From an uncultured Desulfomonile sp. (GTDB taxonomy: Bacteria > Desulfobacterota > Desulfomonilia > Desulfomonilales > Desulfomonilaceae), in assembly GCA_903952205.1 (NCBI GenBank), contig CAJBEZ010000008.1, forward strand, positions 1 through 64,000: a stretch of DNA of 64,000 bases, written 5' to 3'. This document shows positions 37,062 to 44,708 of this stretch, piece by piece (position 1 is the stretch's first letter; each line of letters starts with the position of its first letter). Made by a program: the position numbers and the translations under genes. The notes under the pieces were generated by a model. The model was not told the origin of the DNA and did not search any database. It saw only the letters and a program-made list of their open reading frames with translations.

Positions 37062-38225
37062 ATGACATACACAAAGAAACTCAAACCCCATGAATTTGTC
37101 TTTCCGGCGGGTAAAGGGCCGAGACTGTCGCAAATAGACATTGAACTAACGGAGCGCTGCAACAACAACTGTATCCACTGCCTCATAAATCGTCAGGAAA
37201 ACGACGAACACGCTCACTCCCGTGAGATGGATACGGCATTCGTAAAGGATCTCCTAAAACAGGCAGCGGACCTTGGCTGCCTCGCTGTCCGTTTCACCGG
37301 CGGCGAACCCTTGTTGAGAGAAGATTTCGCTGAATTATATATGTTTGCCCGCCGCCTGGGTATGCATGTTATTCTGTTTACCAACGGCCGCCTTATCACA
37401 CCTGAACTGGCCAGACTCTTTGCCAAATATCCACCGGGCAAACCTATAGAAGTCAGTGTATACGGTATGAGGCCTGAAAGCTATGACGCCGCTGCAGGGA
37501 AAAAAGGGGCTCACGCGGAATTTTGGCGTGGTATGGAACTGCTTCGCGAGCATAAGGTCTGGTTTGTGGTGAAGAGCAGTATATTGCCGCCCAACCGTGA
37601 TGACATGGTGGATTTTGAGCAGTGGCTGACAGAGATTGATGGCGAGGATAGCCAGCCACGCTATGCAATGAATTTTGATTTGAGGGCGCGGCGTGATGAT
37701 CCCGGAAAAAACGAACGTATCAGGCGGTTGAGGCTATCGCCGGAAGAGACGATGAGCGTGCTGAAGCGCAGCCCAATTTATGTGGATAGCATGCGGGAGT
37801 TCTGCGGGAAATTTATGAGTCCGTCCGGGAATAAACTGTTTTCCTGCGGCGCCGGTCACGGGACCTGCGTCGACGCTTATGGCAAGGCACAGATGTGCAT
37901 GGGCCTGCGAGATCCTGAAACAGTTGTTGACTTGCATGAAGCAACATTGAAGGCTGCTTTGGAACATTCATTTCCAAAACTGCGAGAAATCAGGGCGACC
38001 GATCCTGAATATCTGGCGCGTTGCGCCAGGTGCTTCCTGAAGGGCCTGTGCGAACAGTGCCCGGCCAAATCCTGGATGGAGCATGGCACGCTTGATACGC
38101 CGGTCGAGTATCTATGCGGCTTAGCCCATGCCCAAGCTCTATATCTAGGTCTGATCACAGAAAACGAAAAAGCGTGGGAAGTTGAGAATTGGCGTGAGCG
38201 GATTGATCTTTTCAGCCGAAAATAA
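37062..38225 (+). CDS. radical SAM/SPASM peptide-modifying enzyme 2
   Basis: A 387-residue enzyme. The radical SAM cluster motif is TERCNNNCIHC near residues 31 to 41, with VRFTGGEPLLREDF after it. The C-terminal SPASM region is rich in Cys (SCGAGHGTCVDAYGKAQMC, CARCFLKGLCEQC, YLCGLAHA). Such enzymes form thioether, C-C or epimerised bonds in ribosomal peptides. It differs clearly from the other two radical SAM proteins of the cluster, so it probably does a different step. It leads directly (21 bases) to the PqqD-like gene. Confidence 0.9.
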   Translation: MTYTKKLKPHEFVFPAGKGPRLSQIDIELTERCNNNCIHCLINRQENDEHAHSREMDTAFVKDLLKQAADLGCLAVRFTGGEPLLREDFAELYMFARRLGMHVILFTNGRLITPELARLFAKYPPGKPIEVSVYGMRPESYDAAAGKKGAHAEFWRGMELLREHKVWFVVKSSILPPNRDDMVDFEQWLTEIDGEDSQPRYAMNFDLRARRDDPGKNERIRRLRLSPEETMSVLKRSPIYVDSMREFCGKFMSPSGNKLFSCGAGHGTCVDAYGKAQMCMGLRDPETVVDLHEATLKAALEHSFPKLREIRATDPEYLARCARCFLKGLCEQCPAKSWMEHGTLDTPVEYLCGLAHAQALYLGLITENEKAWEVENWRERIDLFSRK

Positions 38226-38246
38226 ATCACTTAGGAGGTCGCTTGA

Positions 38247-38552
38247 ATGGATGACGTGACGTTCGATATGGTTTGTTTCCCCTCCGAGGACATTGTGGCA
38301 AGAGAAATCGAAGGCGAGTTGATCATTGTGCCGCTTGTCGCCGGTATCGGCGACACGGATGATGAACTCTATACGTTGAACGAGACAGGCAAAGCCATCT
38401 GGTCCAGATTAGACGGAAAAAGAACACTTCGGGCCATATCAGAGGAATTGGCTACGGAATTCAACGCTCCTCTCGAGGAAGTCGGAAAAGATTTGTCCGG
38501 TCTGATGAATGAGCTTATACGTCGGAAGATGATCCTCGTTCAGTCTGTTTGA
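38247..38552 (+). CDS. PqqD family peptide-binding (RRE) protein
   Basis: A 101-residue PqqD-like protein: an N-terminal beta part (DIVAREIEGELIIVPL) followed by the helical LNETGKAIWSRLDGKRTLRA and ISEELATEFNAPLEEVGKDL. In PqqD and related RRE domains this fold binds the precursor's leader peptide and presents it to the radical SAM enzyme. Strong ribosome site TAGGAGG. It sits between two radical SAM genes, supporting a role as common chaperone for the pathway. Confidence 0.92.
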   Translation: MDDVTFDMVCFPSEDIVAREIEGELIIVPLVAGIGDTDDELYTLNETGKAIWSRLDGKRTLRAISEELATEFNAPLEEVGKDLSGLMNELIRRKMILVQSV

Positions 38553-38586
38553 ACCTGTTTTGGTTGTGGGACAACCCTGTAACAAA

Positions 38587-39561
38587 ATGAAATCAAAGGA
38601 TGTAATTGATTGTGATATTTCCTCATGCCCGTTCCGTATAGCAGATCAGAATCGCTGCTCCTTGCCGGACTGGCAGTATCACAGGATGGAATCTACGGGC
38701 GGCAGCCGCATCACGAATAGTCTCGTTGTTGAATCATTGGAAATCGGTCGGGCGCTTGCGGATCATGGCAGGGCCAAATTTCGCGCCGGTGGCACGTGCA
38801 TGTATCCGTGTGTCCAGCCCGGCGATACACTCCATATCGAAGCCCGCCCCATCGATGACATCCCTGTTGGCAGTATCACGGTGTTCCGCAGAAACGGCCG
38901 TCTCTTTGGACATCGGGCAATCGCCAGTGGTGTCGATGATGACGGACCATACATCGTCACACGTCCCGACCGTAGCGATCAAGGCAGCGATGGACCTATC
39001 CGTGAACAGAATATACTTGGTGTTGTTTCGAAGATCGATCGTAAGGGTAAACAGGTTTCCACGGCGCCAATTGCCCTCAGGGGCGCTGCAAGGGCGAGCG
39101 CCATGATTCTGGAGTGGTGGGACGTTAGTGCCCGGTCGCTGGTGGTCAGTGGGCTTGAAAGAGTTCAACGTTTGAGCGTTTATGAAAACATAGCGCCGCT
39201 CTGGTTCAAACTTTTTAGACCTCAGATCCGTTTTGAGGTACGAACCCCGCTCAAACCGAGGCAATCCCATGACTTGTACAGATTGTTTCCGCCAGATGAA
39301 TTCGATGTGTCTCTGCCCGTTCAGCAAGGGAAACCGGTTATGGAATGGACGTTGGCGCTCTATCTCAACGCCGGGAAATCCCCCGCAGCATGGGCAACCC
39401 TGATCCGCAGCCCGGAGGGATGCCCCATCGGGATGGGGTGGCATATTGCGAACAGGAGAATGCAGCTCCGTTATCAAGGGATTGGGCTGGACAATGCCGT
39501 TACCGGCAAGGCAGGCGAGATTTTGGCCCGAACTGGTATGGCCATCATACAGGAGGCGTAA
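38587..39561 (+). CDS. signal-peptidase-like protein with Cys replacing Ser, and GNAT-like C-terminus
   Basis: A ~324-residue protein. Residues 65 to 165 look like an S24/S26 signal peptidase fold: RAGGTCMYPCVQPGDTL aligns with the GxSMxPxLxxGD motif. Cys71 stands where the catalytic Ser should be. GHRAI (His109) matches the Ser/His type of signal peptidases, and TRPDRSDQGSD gives nearby Asp residues. No membrane helix is visible. From about residue 195 on, WATLIRSPEGCPIGMGWHI and MQLRYQGIGLDNAV resemble a GNAT acetyl-CoA loop. The N-terminus has four extra Cys. The start is uncertain (ATG 38587 or TTG 38560). It may be a cytosolic processing protease/acyltransferase of the pathway, or a non-catalytic relative. 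Confidence 0.7.
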   Translation: MKSKDVIDCDISSCPFRIADQNRCSLPDWQYHRMESTGGSRITNSLVVESLEIGRALADHGRAKFRAGGTCMYPCVQPGDTLHIEARPIDDIPVGSITVFRRNGRLFGHRAIASGVDDDGPYIVTRPDRSDQGSDGPIREQNILGVVSKIDRKGKQVSTAPIALRGAARASAMILEWWDVSARSLVVSGLERVQRLSVYENIAPLWFKLFRPQIRFEVRTPLKPRQSHDLYRLFPPDEFDVSLPVQQGKPVMEWTLALYLNAGKSPAAWATLIRSPEGCPIGMGWHIANRRMQLRYQGIGLDNAVTGKAGEILARTGMAIIQEA

Positions 39562-40668
39562 ATGTATCCCACCTCAACCATGCAAATCCAGGATTTCCCG
39601 CTCTGGGACAAACTCAAGGAGCGGCGGGCCATCATGTCATTTGACCTGGAGATTACAGCCCGCTGCAATCTCCACTGCGGCCATTGTTATATCAATCTCC
39701 CCGCTAACGACCAGGAGGCCCGGGCAAAGGAATTGACCGTTCAGGAGATAGGGGGAATCGCCGATCAGGCGGTTGCCCTTGGGGCGGTTTGGGCGCTTAT
39801 CTCCGGCGGAGAACCACTCCTGCGTCCGGACTTTCCTGAAATTTACATGACCCTCAAGAGAAAGGGACTCCTCGTTTCTGTATTCACAAATGCGACCCTG
39901 TTGCGGGAGGATCACATTTCATTGTTGAAAAAATACCCGCCCAGGGATATCGAAGTTACGGTGTACGGCGCCTCTTCTGAGACGTACGATAGTGTCACCC
40001 GACGTCCGGGCGCCTTTGCCGCCTTCACGCATGGTCTGAACCGACTCCTCGAAAGCGGCGTCAAGGTCCGCCTCAAGGCAATGGCCCTACGTTCGAATTT
40101 CCACGAATTGCCTGAGATTGCGGCCTTCTGCCGATCCCATACGAAGGATTACTTTCGTTTTGACCCCCAGTTGCATTTGCGTTTCGACAGGGATGAGGGA
40201 CGCAACGCGGAAATCATGGCTGAACGCCTGACGCCTGAGGAGATCGTAGCGCTCGAGAGGGCCGATGGCGACCGTTTTACAGCCTTACAGAAAAACTGCG
40301 ACACACTGATCAGCGATGAGTTTACCCACTACGGCTGTGATCATCTCTTCCACTGCGGGGCAGGCAATGGCAGCTTCAATGTCGGTTACGACGGAAAATT
40401 CAGGCTATGTTCTTCCCTGTGGGCGCCGCAGACACTGTATGATCTGCGGAAAGGGACACTGCGGGATGCATGGGAACAGTTTGTGCCGCAGGTCCGGGAT
40501 ATGCGCTCGCAACGCCCTGAGTTCCTGGACCGGTGCCGTCGGTGCTCCATAATCAATCTATGCCTGTGGTGTCCGGCCCATTCATATCTCGAAACGGGCG
40601 AAATGGACACTGTTGTAGATTACTTTTGCCGGGTCGCGCACGCACGAGCAGCGGCCATAAGTGGCTGA
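39562..40668 (+). CDS. radical SAM/SPASM peptide-modifying enzyme 3
   Basis: A 368-residue enzyme. ITARCNLHCGHCYINLP (CxxxCxxC near residues 34 to 41) and ALISGGEPLLRPDF mark the radical SAM domain. The SPASM region has YGCDHLFHCGAGNGSFNVGY, CRRCSIINLCLWC and YFCRVAHA. It starts right after the stop of the signal-peptidase-like gene, with its ribosome site (AGGAGG) inside that gene, so the two are coupled. The region around the third Cys set resembles enzyme 2, suggesting common ancestry. Confidence 0.9.
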   Translation: MYPTSTMQIQDFPLWDKLKERRAIMSFDLEITARCNLHCGHCYINLPANDQEARAKELTVQEIGGIADQAVALGAVWALISGGEPLLRPDFPEIYMTLKRKGLLVSVFTNATLLREDHISLLKKYPPRDIEVTVYGASSETYDSVTRRPGAFAAFTHGLNRLLESGVKVRLKAMALRSNFHELPEIAAFCRSHTKDYFRFDPQLHLRFDRDEGRNAEIMAERLTPEEIVALERADGDRFTALQKNCDTLISDEFTHYGCDHLFHCGAGNGSFNVGYDGKFRLCSSLWAPQTLYDLRKGTLRDAWEQFVPQVRDMRSQRPEFLDRCRRCSIINLCLWCPAHSYLETGEMDTVVDYFCRVAHARAAAISG

Positions 40669-40760
40669 CGCCAGACAAGACTTTTTTCGTCGGTCTCCGA
40701 AAGGAATGATCGGGGGGCAACCCGCCCCGCAACCAGAATCAGATAGTAGGGAAATGAGGC

Positions 40761-40859
40761 TCACGCCGGGACGGTCAAGGTCCCTCTCGGACAGATCTTA
40801 ACCTTCTTTTCTATCTCAGCGGCCTTCTTGGTCTTGGCCACCTCTAGGCTCGCTGCCAT
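40761..40859 (-). CDS. possible 32-residue small protein overlapping a binding-protein gene
   Basis: A minus-strand frame starting at the ATG at 40859 has AAGGAG 7 bases upstream. Its product is Lys-rich at the start and ends KVKICPRGTLTVPA, slightly like an AbrB-type strand. The start lies inside the 3' end of the binding-protein gene, and the ribosome-site bases are also Lys-Glu codons of that gene. Could well be coincidence. Confidence 0.2.
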   Translation of the reverse strand: MAASLEVAKTKKAAEIEKKVKICPRGTLTVPA

Positions 40860-41889
40860 AGATCTGCTCCTTGGTGTACACACCACACTTGATGAGTGTC
40901 TCGAAGATGTTCTCCCTGGTGATCAGAGTAACTGGAGTGACAACAGTCGGAACATCCACGGCGCCGTTGAAGATCATCCTGTCAACTTTGATTATCTCTG
41001 TCACCTTTTTTTCCGGATTTCGCGCGAGCTTGACCGCGACCTCGGCAGCCGTTTCCGCCATTTTGTCGAGAGAATATCTCACATCAATGGCTTGTATCCC
41101 TTGGGCCAAATACCGAATGTTCTCGAGGTCGGCTTCTACGCCGGCAACGAAAACTTTCCGAGTATCATCCAATCCCCGTTGTTTCAATGCCGATATCACG
41201 CCTCTCGCCAACGCGTCACTGTTACAAATGAATGCGTCCACTTTATCCCCGTACTTGGTAAGCAACTTGTTTGCTGTTTTTGAGGCTTGGTCAGGATCCC
41301 AATTCGGATGAGTTTGCTGGATTACAAGCTCCAGCCCTTTATGAGCCCTAACAGTTTCCAGCGGGCTTTCAGTAAGAAACGTGACGTCGGAGCTACCCGG
41401 CGGCCCTAGAATAAATGCGACCCTACCTTCTATTTTGCCGGATTTCCGGGCCTTGAACCATTCCAGCATCGCATCGCACTGCAGTTTTCCTGCGGTCCAC
41501 ATATCCTCAAGGACCATCATGTCTATTGGGCCGTTCATAGGGAGACTGCTGTATCCAACCACTTTCACCCCCCGCTCATTGGCCATTCTCACCAGAATGA
41601 AAGCAATATCCGTATTTACGGGCTCCATAACAATCACTTTCACACCATGATCCAACATGCTCTCGAATTTTGATATCTGCTCTATCTGACTGTCATGACA
41701 GGACTCAAAGATCGTTACCGCACCTAATTCCTTAACCTTTGCAAGAAAAGCGGTCTTTTCGGTTTGATAACGTTCCTGCTGCATGGAACTCAGAACTAAT
41801 CCTATCTTCACCTTGTCAGATGGAAACCCCGGACAGGAAATGAGCGCTATTGCCGCCAGCAATACTGCCATAATAATCGGCTTCTTCAT
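40816..41889 (-). CDS. sugar-type ABC substrate-binding lipoprotein, no transporter adjacent
   Basis: A 357-residue periplasmic binding protein of the RbsB/LacI-like group. The signal peptide ends in a lipobox-like LISC near residue 19. The mature part has KIGLVLSSMQQERYQTEKTA, VKVIVMEPVNTDIAFILVRM, AFILGPPGSSDVTFL and DAFICNSDALARGVISALK, all typical. The ATG at 41889 is preceded by AAGG. No permease or ATPase follows, so it is an orphan. It might feed a distant transporter, or serve as a ligand sensor tied to the peptide locus (inference). Confidence 0.85.
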   Translation of the reverse strand: MKKPIIMAVLLAAIALISCPGFPSDKVKIGLVLSSMQQERYQTEKTAFLAKVKELGAVTIFESCHDSQIEQISKFESMLDHGVKVIVMEPVNTDIAFILVRMANERGVKVVGYSSLPMNGPIDMMVLEDMWTAGKLQCDAMLEWFKARKSGKIEGRVAFILGPPGSSDVTFLTESPLETVRAHKGLELVIQQTHPNWDPDQASKTANKLLTKYGDKVDAFICNSDALARGVISALKQRGLDDTRKVFVAGVEADLENIRYLAQGIQAIDVRYSLDKMAETAAEVAVKLARNPEKKVTEIIKVDRMIFNGAVDVPTVVTPVTLITRENIFETLIKCGVYTKEQIYGSEPRGGQDQEGR

Positions 41890-41985
41890 TTGTAACACCT
41901 TAAAAGGCGACGAAAAAATCCATTGCCATACCCTGTTATGAGCCCGTTCTTTCGAGAATGCGTCATACGCCCCGGTTTCCCTCGA

Positions 41986-43200
41986 TTAATGTCTTGAAGA
42001 CCATGGTGGAACAGGAAATATATACGGCTCCGATGCGAATTCCCTGGGCCACACTACCTCTAAGATTCCAACTTGCCACTGGCTGAGAAACATTCGCACA
42101 TGATTCTGCTGTTTCAGATTCCCGCTGGAAACGAACCGGACCGGTCCTAATACCGAGTTCATGTCGGTATCTACCAGGGAGCGACGGACCCCTTCACGAT
42201 TAAAAACCCCTTCAGGAGTTAAATCTGAAGTTCGATTGAGGGCGTCAGCAATGACTTGTACGCAAGCGTACGCCACCGCTCCAAAGTATCTGGGGGCAGC
42301 AAGAAACCGCTCTATGAAGTCGCTGTAGAATTTTTCAACCCCTGGATAGGGTAGACGACCGTCCCAAAAGTCAATTATAAAGACATAATCAGACGCCTCA
42401 CCAGCTCCTAACATAAATTTAGGCATTACGAAACTGCGTCCGCCACCTACAAAAAGCTTCGGGTTGATATCCATGTCCTGGAATTGAAGCATTAAGATAG
42501 CTCCCTCATTGTCTGATGAAGCTATAAAAATAACATCGGGCATAGCTTGCTTGACCCTCTCAAGGATTGGCCTGAAATCCGACATCCCAAGTTCGAAGCT
42601 CTCTCTCCCTACTATATTCCCTCCCATTGCAGTGAAATCTTTCGACAGAACTTCCGCCGCCTTCACCCCAAAAACTGTATTCTCGTAGACCAGGGCTAGG
42701 GTCCTGGCGTTTACCACTTCTTTCAAAAAGGACAGGAGCGGCCCAAAGCGTTGGCTCAAAGGCGGAGCAATATGAAACACATAGTTTCCATCAAGTTCGG
42801 GGGCTTGCCGGTCGGAAGCGGTTGTCTCCAGACACGGGACCCTTCGTTCCTGCGCGATTTTCTCTATCTCCAACGAAGCCTCGAATCTACCAGACCCAAT
42901 CAAAGCAATTACACCGTCCTCTGAAATCAATTTCTCAGCCGCTGACCGGGCTAGGTCCGGCTGGTCGTTGTCATCTTCAATGATGATGCTAACTTGGCGC
43001 CCTCTGATTCCTCCAGCCCTGTTAATATCATCCACTGCCATTATAAGCGCATTCTTCTCAATCTCTCCGATTTGACTTCGTTCTCCGGTCAAGGGGATCA
43101 CAGCCCCGAGCTTCAATGAATCTCCCATCACGGATGAATCCCCACACATCAATATGGCGAGAGCGATAAGAATCGGAGACCACCACATGATCCCTCTCAT
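41986..43200 (-). CDS. branched-chain amino acid-type ABC substrate-binding protein, orphan
   Basis: A ~404-residue LivK/type I periplasmic binding protein: LKLGAVIPLTGERSQIGEIE, DDINRAGGIRGRQVSIIIED, VIALIGSGRFEASLEIEKIA, then PDVIFIASSDNEGAILML. The ATG at 43200 puts a signal peptide (hydrophobic residues 5 to 17) first; a frame 29 codons longer exists. No Liv permease or ATPase genes are near. It is transcribed away from the first export cassette, from a shared 260-base intergenic stretch. Confidence 0.85.
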   Translation of the reverse strand: MRGIMWWSPILIALAILMCGDSSVMGDSLKLGAVIPLTGERSQIGEIEKNALIMAVDDINRAGGIRGRQVSIIIEDDNDQPDLARSAAEKLISEDGVIALIGSGRFEASLEIEKIAQERRVPCLETTASDRQAPELDGNYVFHIAPPLSQRFGPLLSFLKEVVNARTLALVYENTVFGVKAAEVLSKDFTAMGGNIVGRESFELGMSDFRPILERVKQAMPDVIFIASSDNEGAILMLQFQDMDINPKLFVGGGRSFVMPKFMLGAGEASDYVFIIDFWDGRLPYPGVEKFYSDFIERFLAAPRYFGAVAYACVQVIADALNRTSDLTPEGVFNREGVRRSLVDTDMNSVLGPVRFVSSGNLKQQNHVRMFLSQWQVGILEVVWPREFASEPYIFPVPPWSSRH

Positions 43201-43462
43201 GGCTTCCAGGAAAGCATTGGAAATCGAATTGTCGGCTGAAAAGCCTCTTGTGGATAATGGACGGAACCTTTGAATTGTCAAGCGCAAAGTGCTCCCGTAT
43301 TAGAGTGTCTCGTCGTATGGAATAGCCTTTCAAAATGCAGCCTATAGGCAGTTTACATTTTTCTGCCATCAAGGATGAATGGATGATATATTGAAATCTT
43401 CATCCTGACGCGATTGGGTATAATCAAATGTCTATGACGCCCCACAGGAGTCCCCAGGTTCT

Positions 43463-44707
43463 ATGGCAAAGCCCGGCAAAGAAATTATGAATCGGATAGA
43501 AACGCCTGATCAGCTTGACGAGTTTCTACGTTTCAAATCCACGAAGAGCTGGCTTGCCCTGGCTTCGATGGCCGGTATTGTTACACTGGCGGTCATCTGG
43601 GGAATTTTCGGTGAGGTGCAGACAAAGGTCGAGGGCACAGCCATCCTTTTGGCGGAGGGAGGGTTGTTTCAAATCGTCGCCAAGGAGTCCGGCCATCTCC
43701 AGGAATGTAAGGTTCGTTCAGGTGACATCATTCAGGAAGGACAAATCGTAGCTGTTGTCAACAATCCACAGCTTGAAAACCAGATCAACACGAAGCAGGC
43801 GGAAATCGATTCAATAATAGCAAGCCGTTTTAAACAGTCTCAACTGATTCTCGCCAGGACAGACGCTCAAAAGCGGGTGTTTGAAACACAACGGCTGCAA
43901 TTGATACAGAGGAAGGTGTTCATTGAACGGCGTCTCAGGGCCCTGGACGAGCGGGTAAGAACTTATGAGGAACTACTGAAGGAAGGAGCGGCCACTCGCC
44001 AAGCGTATCTCAACGCCAAACTGGAATATGAAAAAACCCTGGAAGATGGGGCGTCGGTCGACACCGAGCTGAACGAGCGAAATTTGAAAAGGCGAGAGCT
44101 TGAAGCCAGTGTTCACGATCAGCTATTTCAACTAAAGTATAAACTCAGCCTGGCGCAAGGCGAGCTTTCGGCCCTGCAAAAAAAAATGGATCTCACCACC
44201 TCGATCAGAAGCGATTTTCATGGTCGGGTTATTGAGGTATTGGCCCGGCAGGGTCAGCGCGTTCTGGAGGGTCAGGCCATCGTGACCTGTGATAGGGCTC
44301 TCACTCACCTGGAGGTTGAGATATTCGTCCCCGCGGCCGAAGGAAAGAAGATCCTTCCAGGAATGAGAATACAGGTTGTGCCGTCCACTGTTCAGCGTGA
44401 GGAGTACGGGTTCATGACCGGGAAAGTGTCTAGCGTTGATATATTCCCTATCTCCAGGGACGCCCTGCTTTCGTGGCTGAAGAATGACAAACTTGTTGAT
44501 TCCGTCATGCAAAAGGGCCCCTTGTTATCTGTCTTAGGATCGCTCGATCGTGACCCTTCCACCAAAAGCGGCTTCCATTGGTCATCACTTAAGGGATCGG
44601 AGGTGGAACTCACCGCAGGGACCATGGGTAAAGCCGAAGTGGTGGTTTCGAAGCAGCCGCCGGCCGCTTTGGTATTACCAGCGATTAAGAAGTGGTTGGG
44701 CTCCTGA
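43463..44707 (+). CDS. NHLM-type export membrane fusion protein (HlyD-like), cassette 1
   Basis: A 414-residue adaptor. One membrane helix (residues 30 to 48) is followed by a lipoyl-like beta part (VAKESGHLQECKVRSGDIIQ), a coiled coil of about 130 residues (QLILARTDAQKRVF to KLSLAQGELSALQKK) and a second lipoyl half plus beta barrel (VPSTVQREEYGFMTGKVSSV). This layout is that of the secretion protein of NHLM bacteriocin systems. It should join the inner-membrane ABC transporter to TolC. Its stop is one base from the next gene's ATG. Confidence 0.88.
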   Translation: MAKPGKEIMNRIETPDQLDEFLRFKSTKSWLALASMAGIVTLAVIWGIFGEVQTKVEGTAILLAEGGLFQIVAKESGHLQECKVRSGDIIQEGQIVAVVNNPQLENQINTKQAEIDSIIASRFKQSQLILARTDAQKRVFETQRLQLIQRKVFIERRLRALDERVRTYEELLKEGAATRQAYLNAKLEYEKTLEDGASVDTELNERNLKRRELEASVHDQLFQLKYKLSLAQGELSALQKKMDLTTSIRSDFHGRVIEVLARQGQRVLEGQAIVTCDRALTHLEVEIFVPAAEGKKILPGMRIQVVPSTVQREEYGFMTGKVSSVDIFPISRDALLSWLKNDKLVDSVMQKGPLLSVLGSLDRDPSTKSGFHWSSLKGSEVELTAGTMGKAEVVVSKQPPAALVLPAIKKWLGS

Positions 44708-44708
44708 A

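Noticed and set aside
38734-39477. 247-codon minus-strand frame antisense to the signal-peptidase-like gene
   Set aside because: Long only because of the GC-rich reading of the opposite strand; the plus-strand gene has clear motifs and coupled neighbours.
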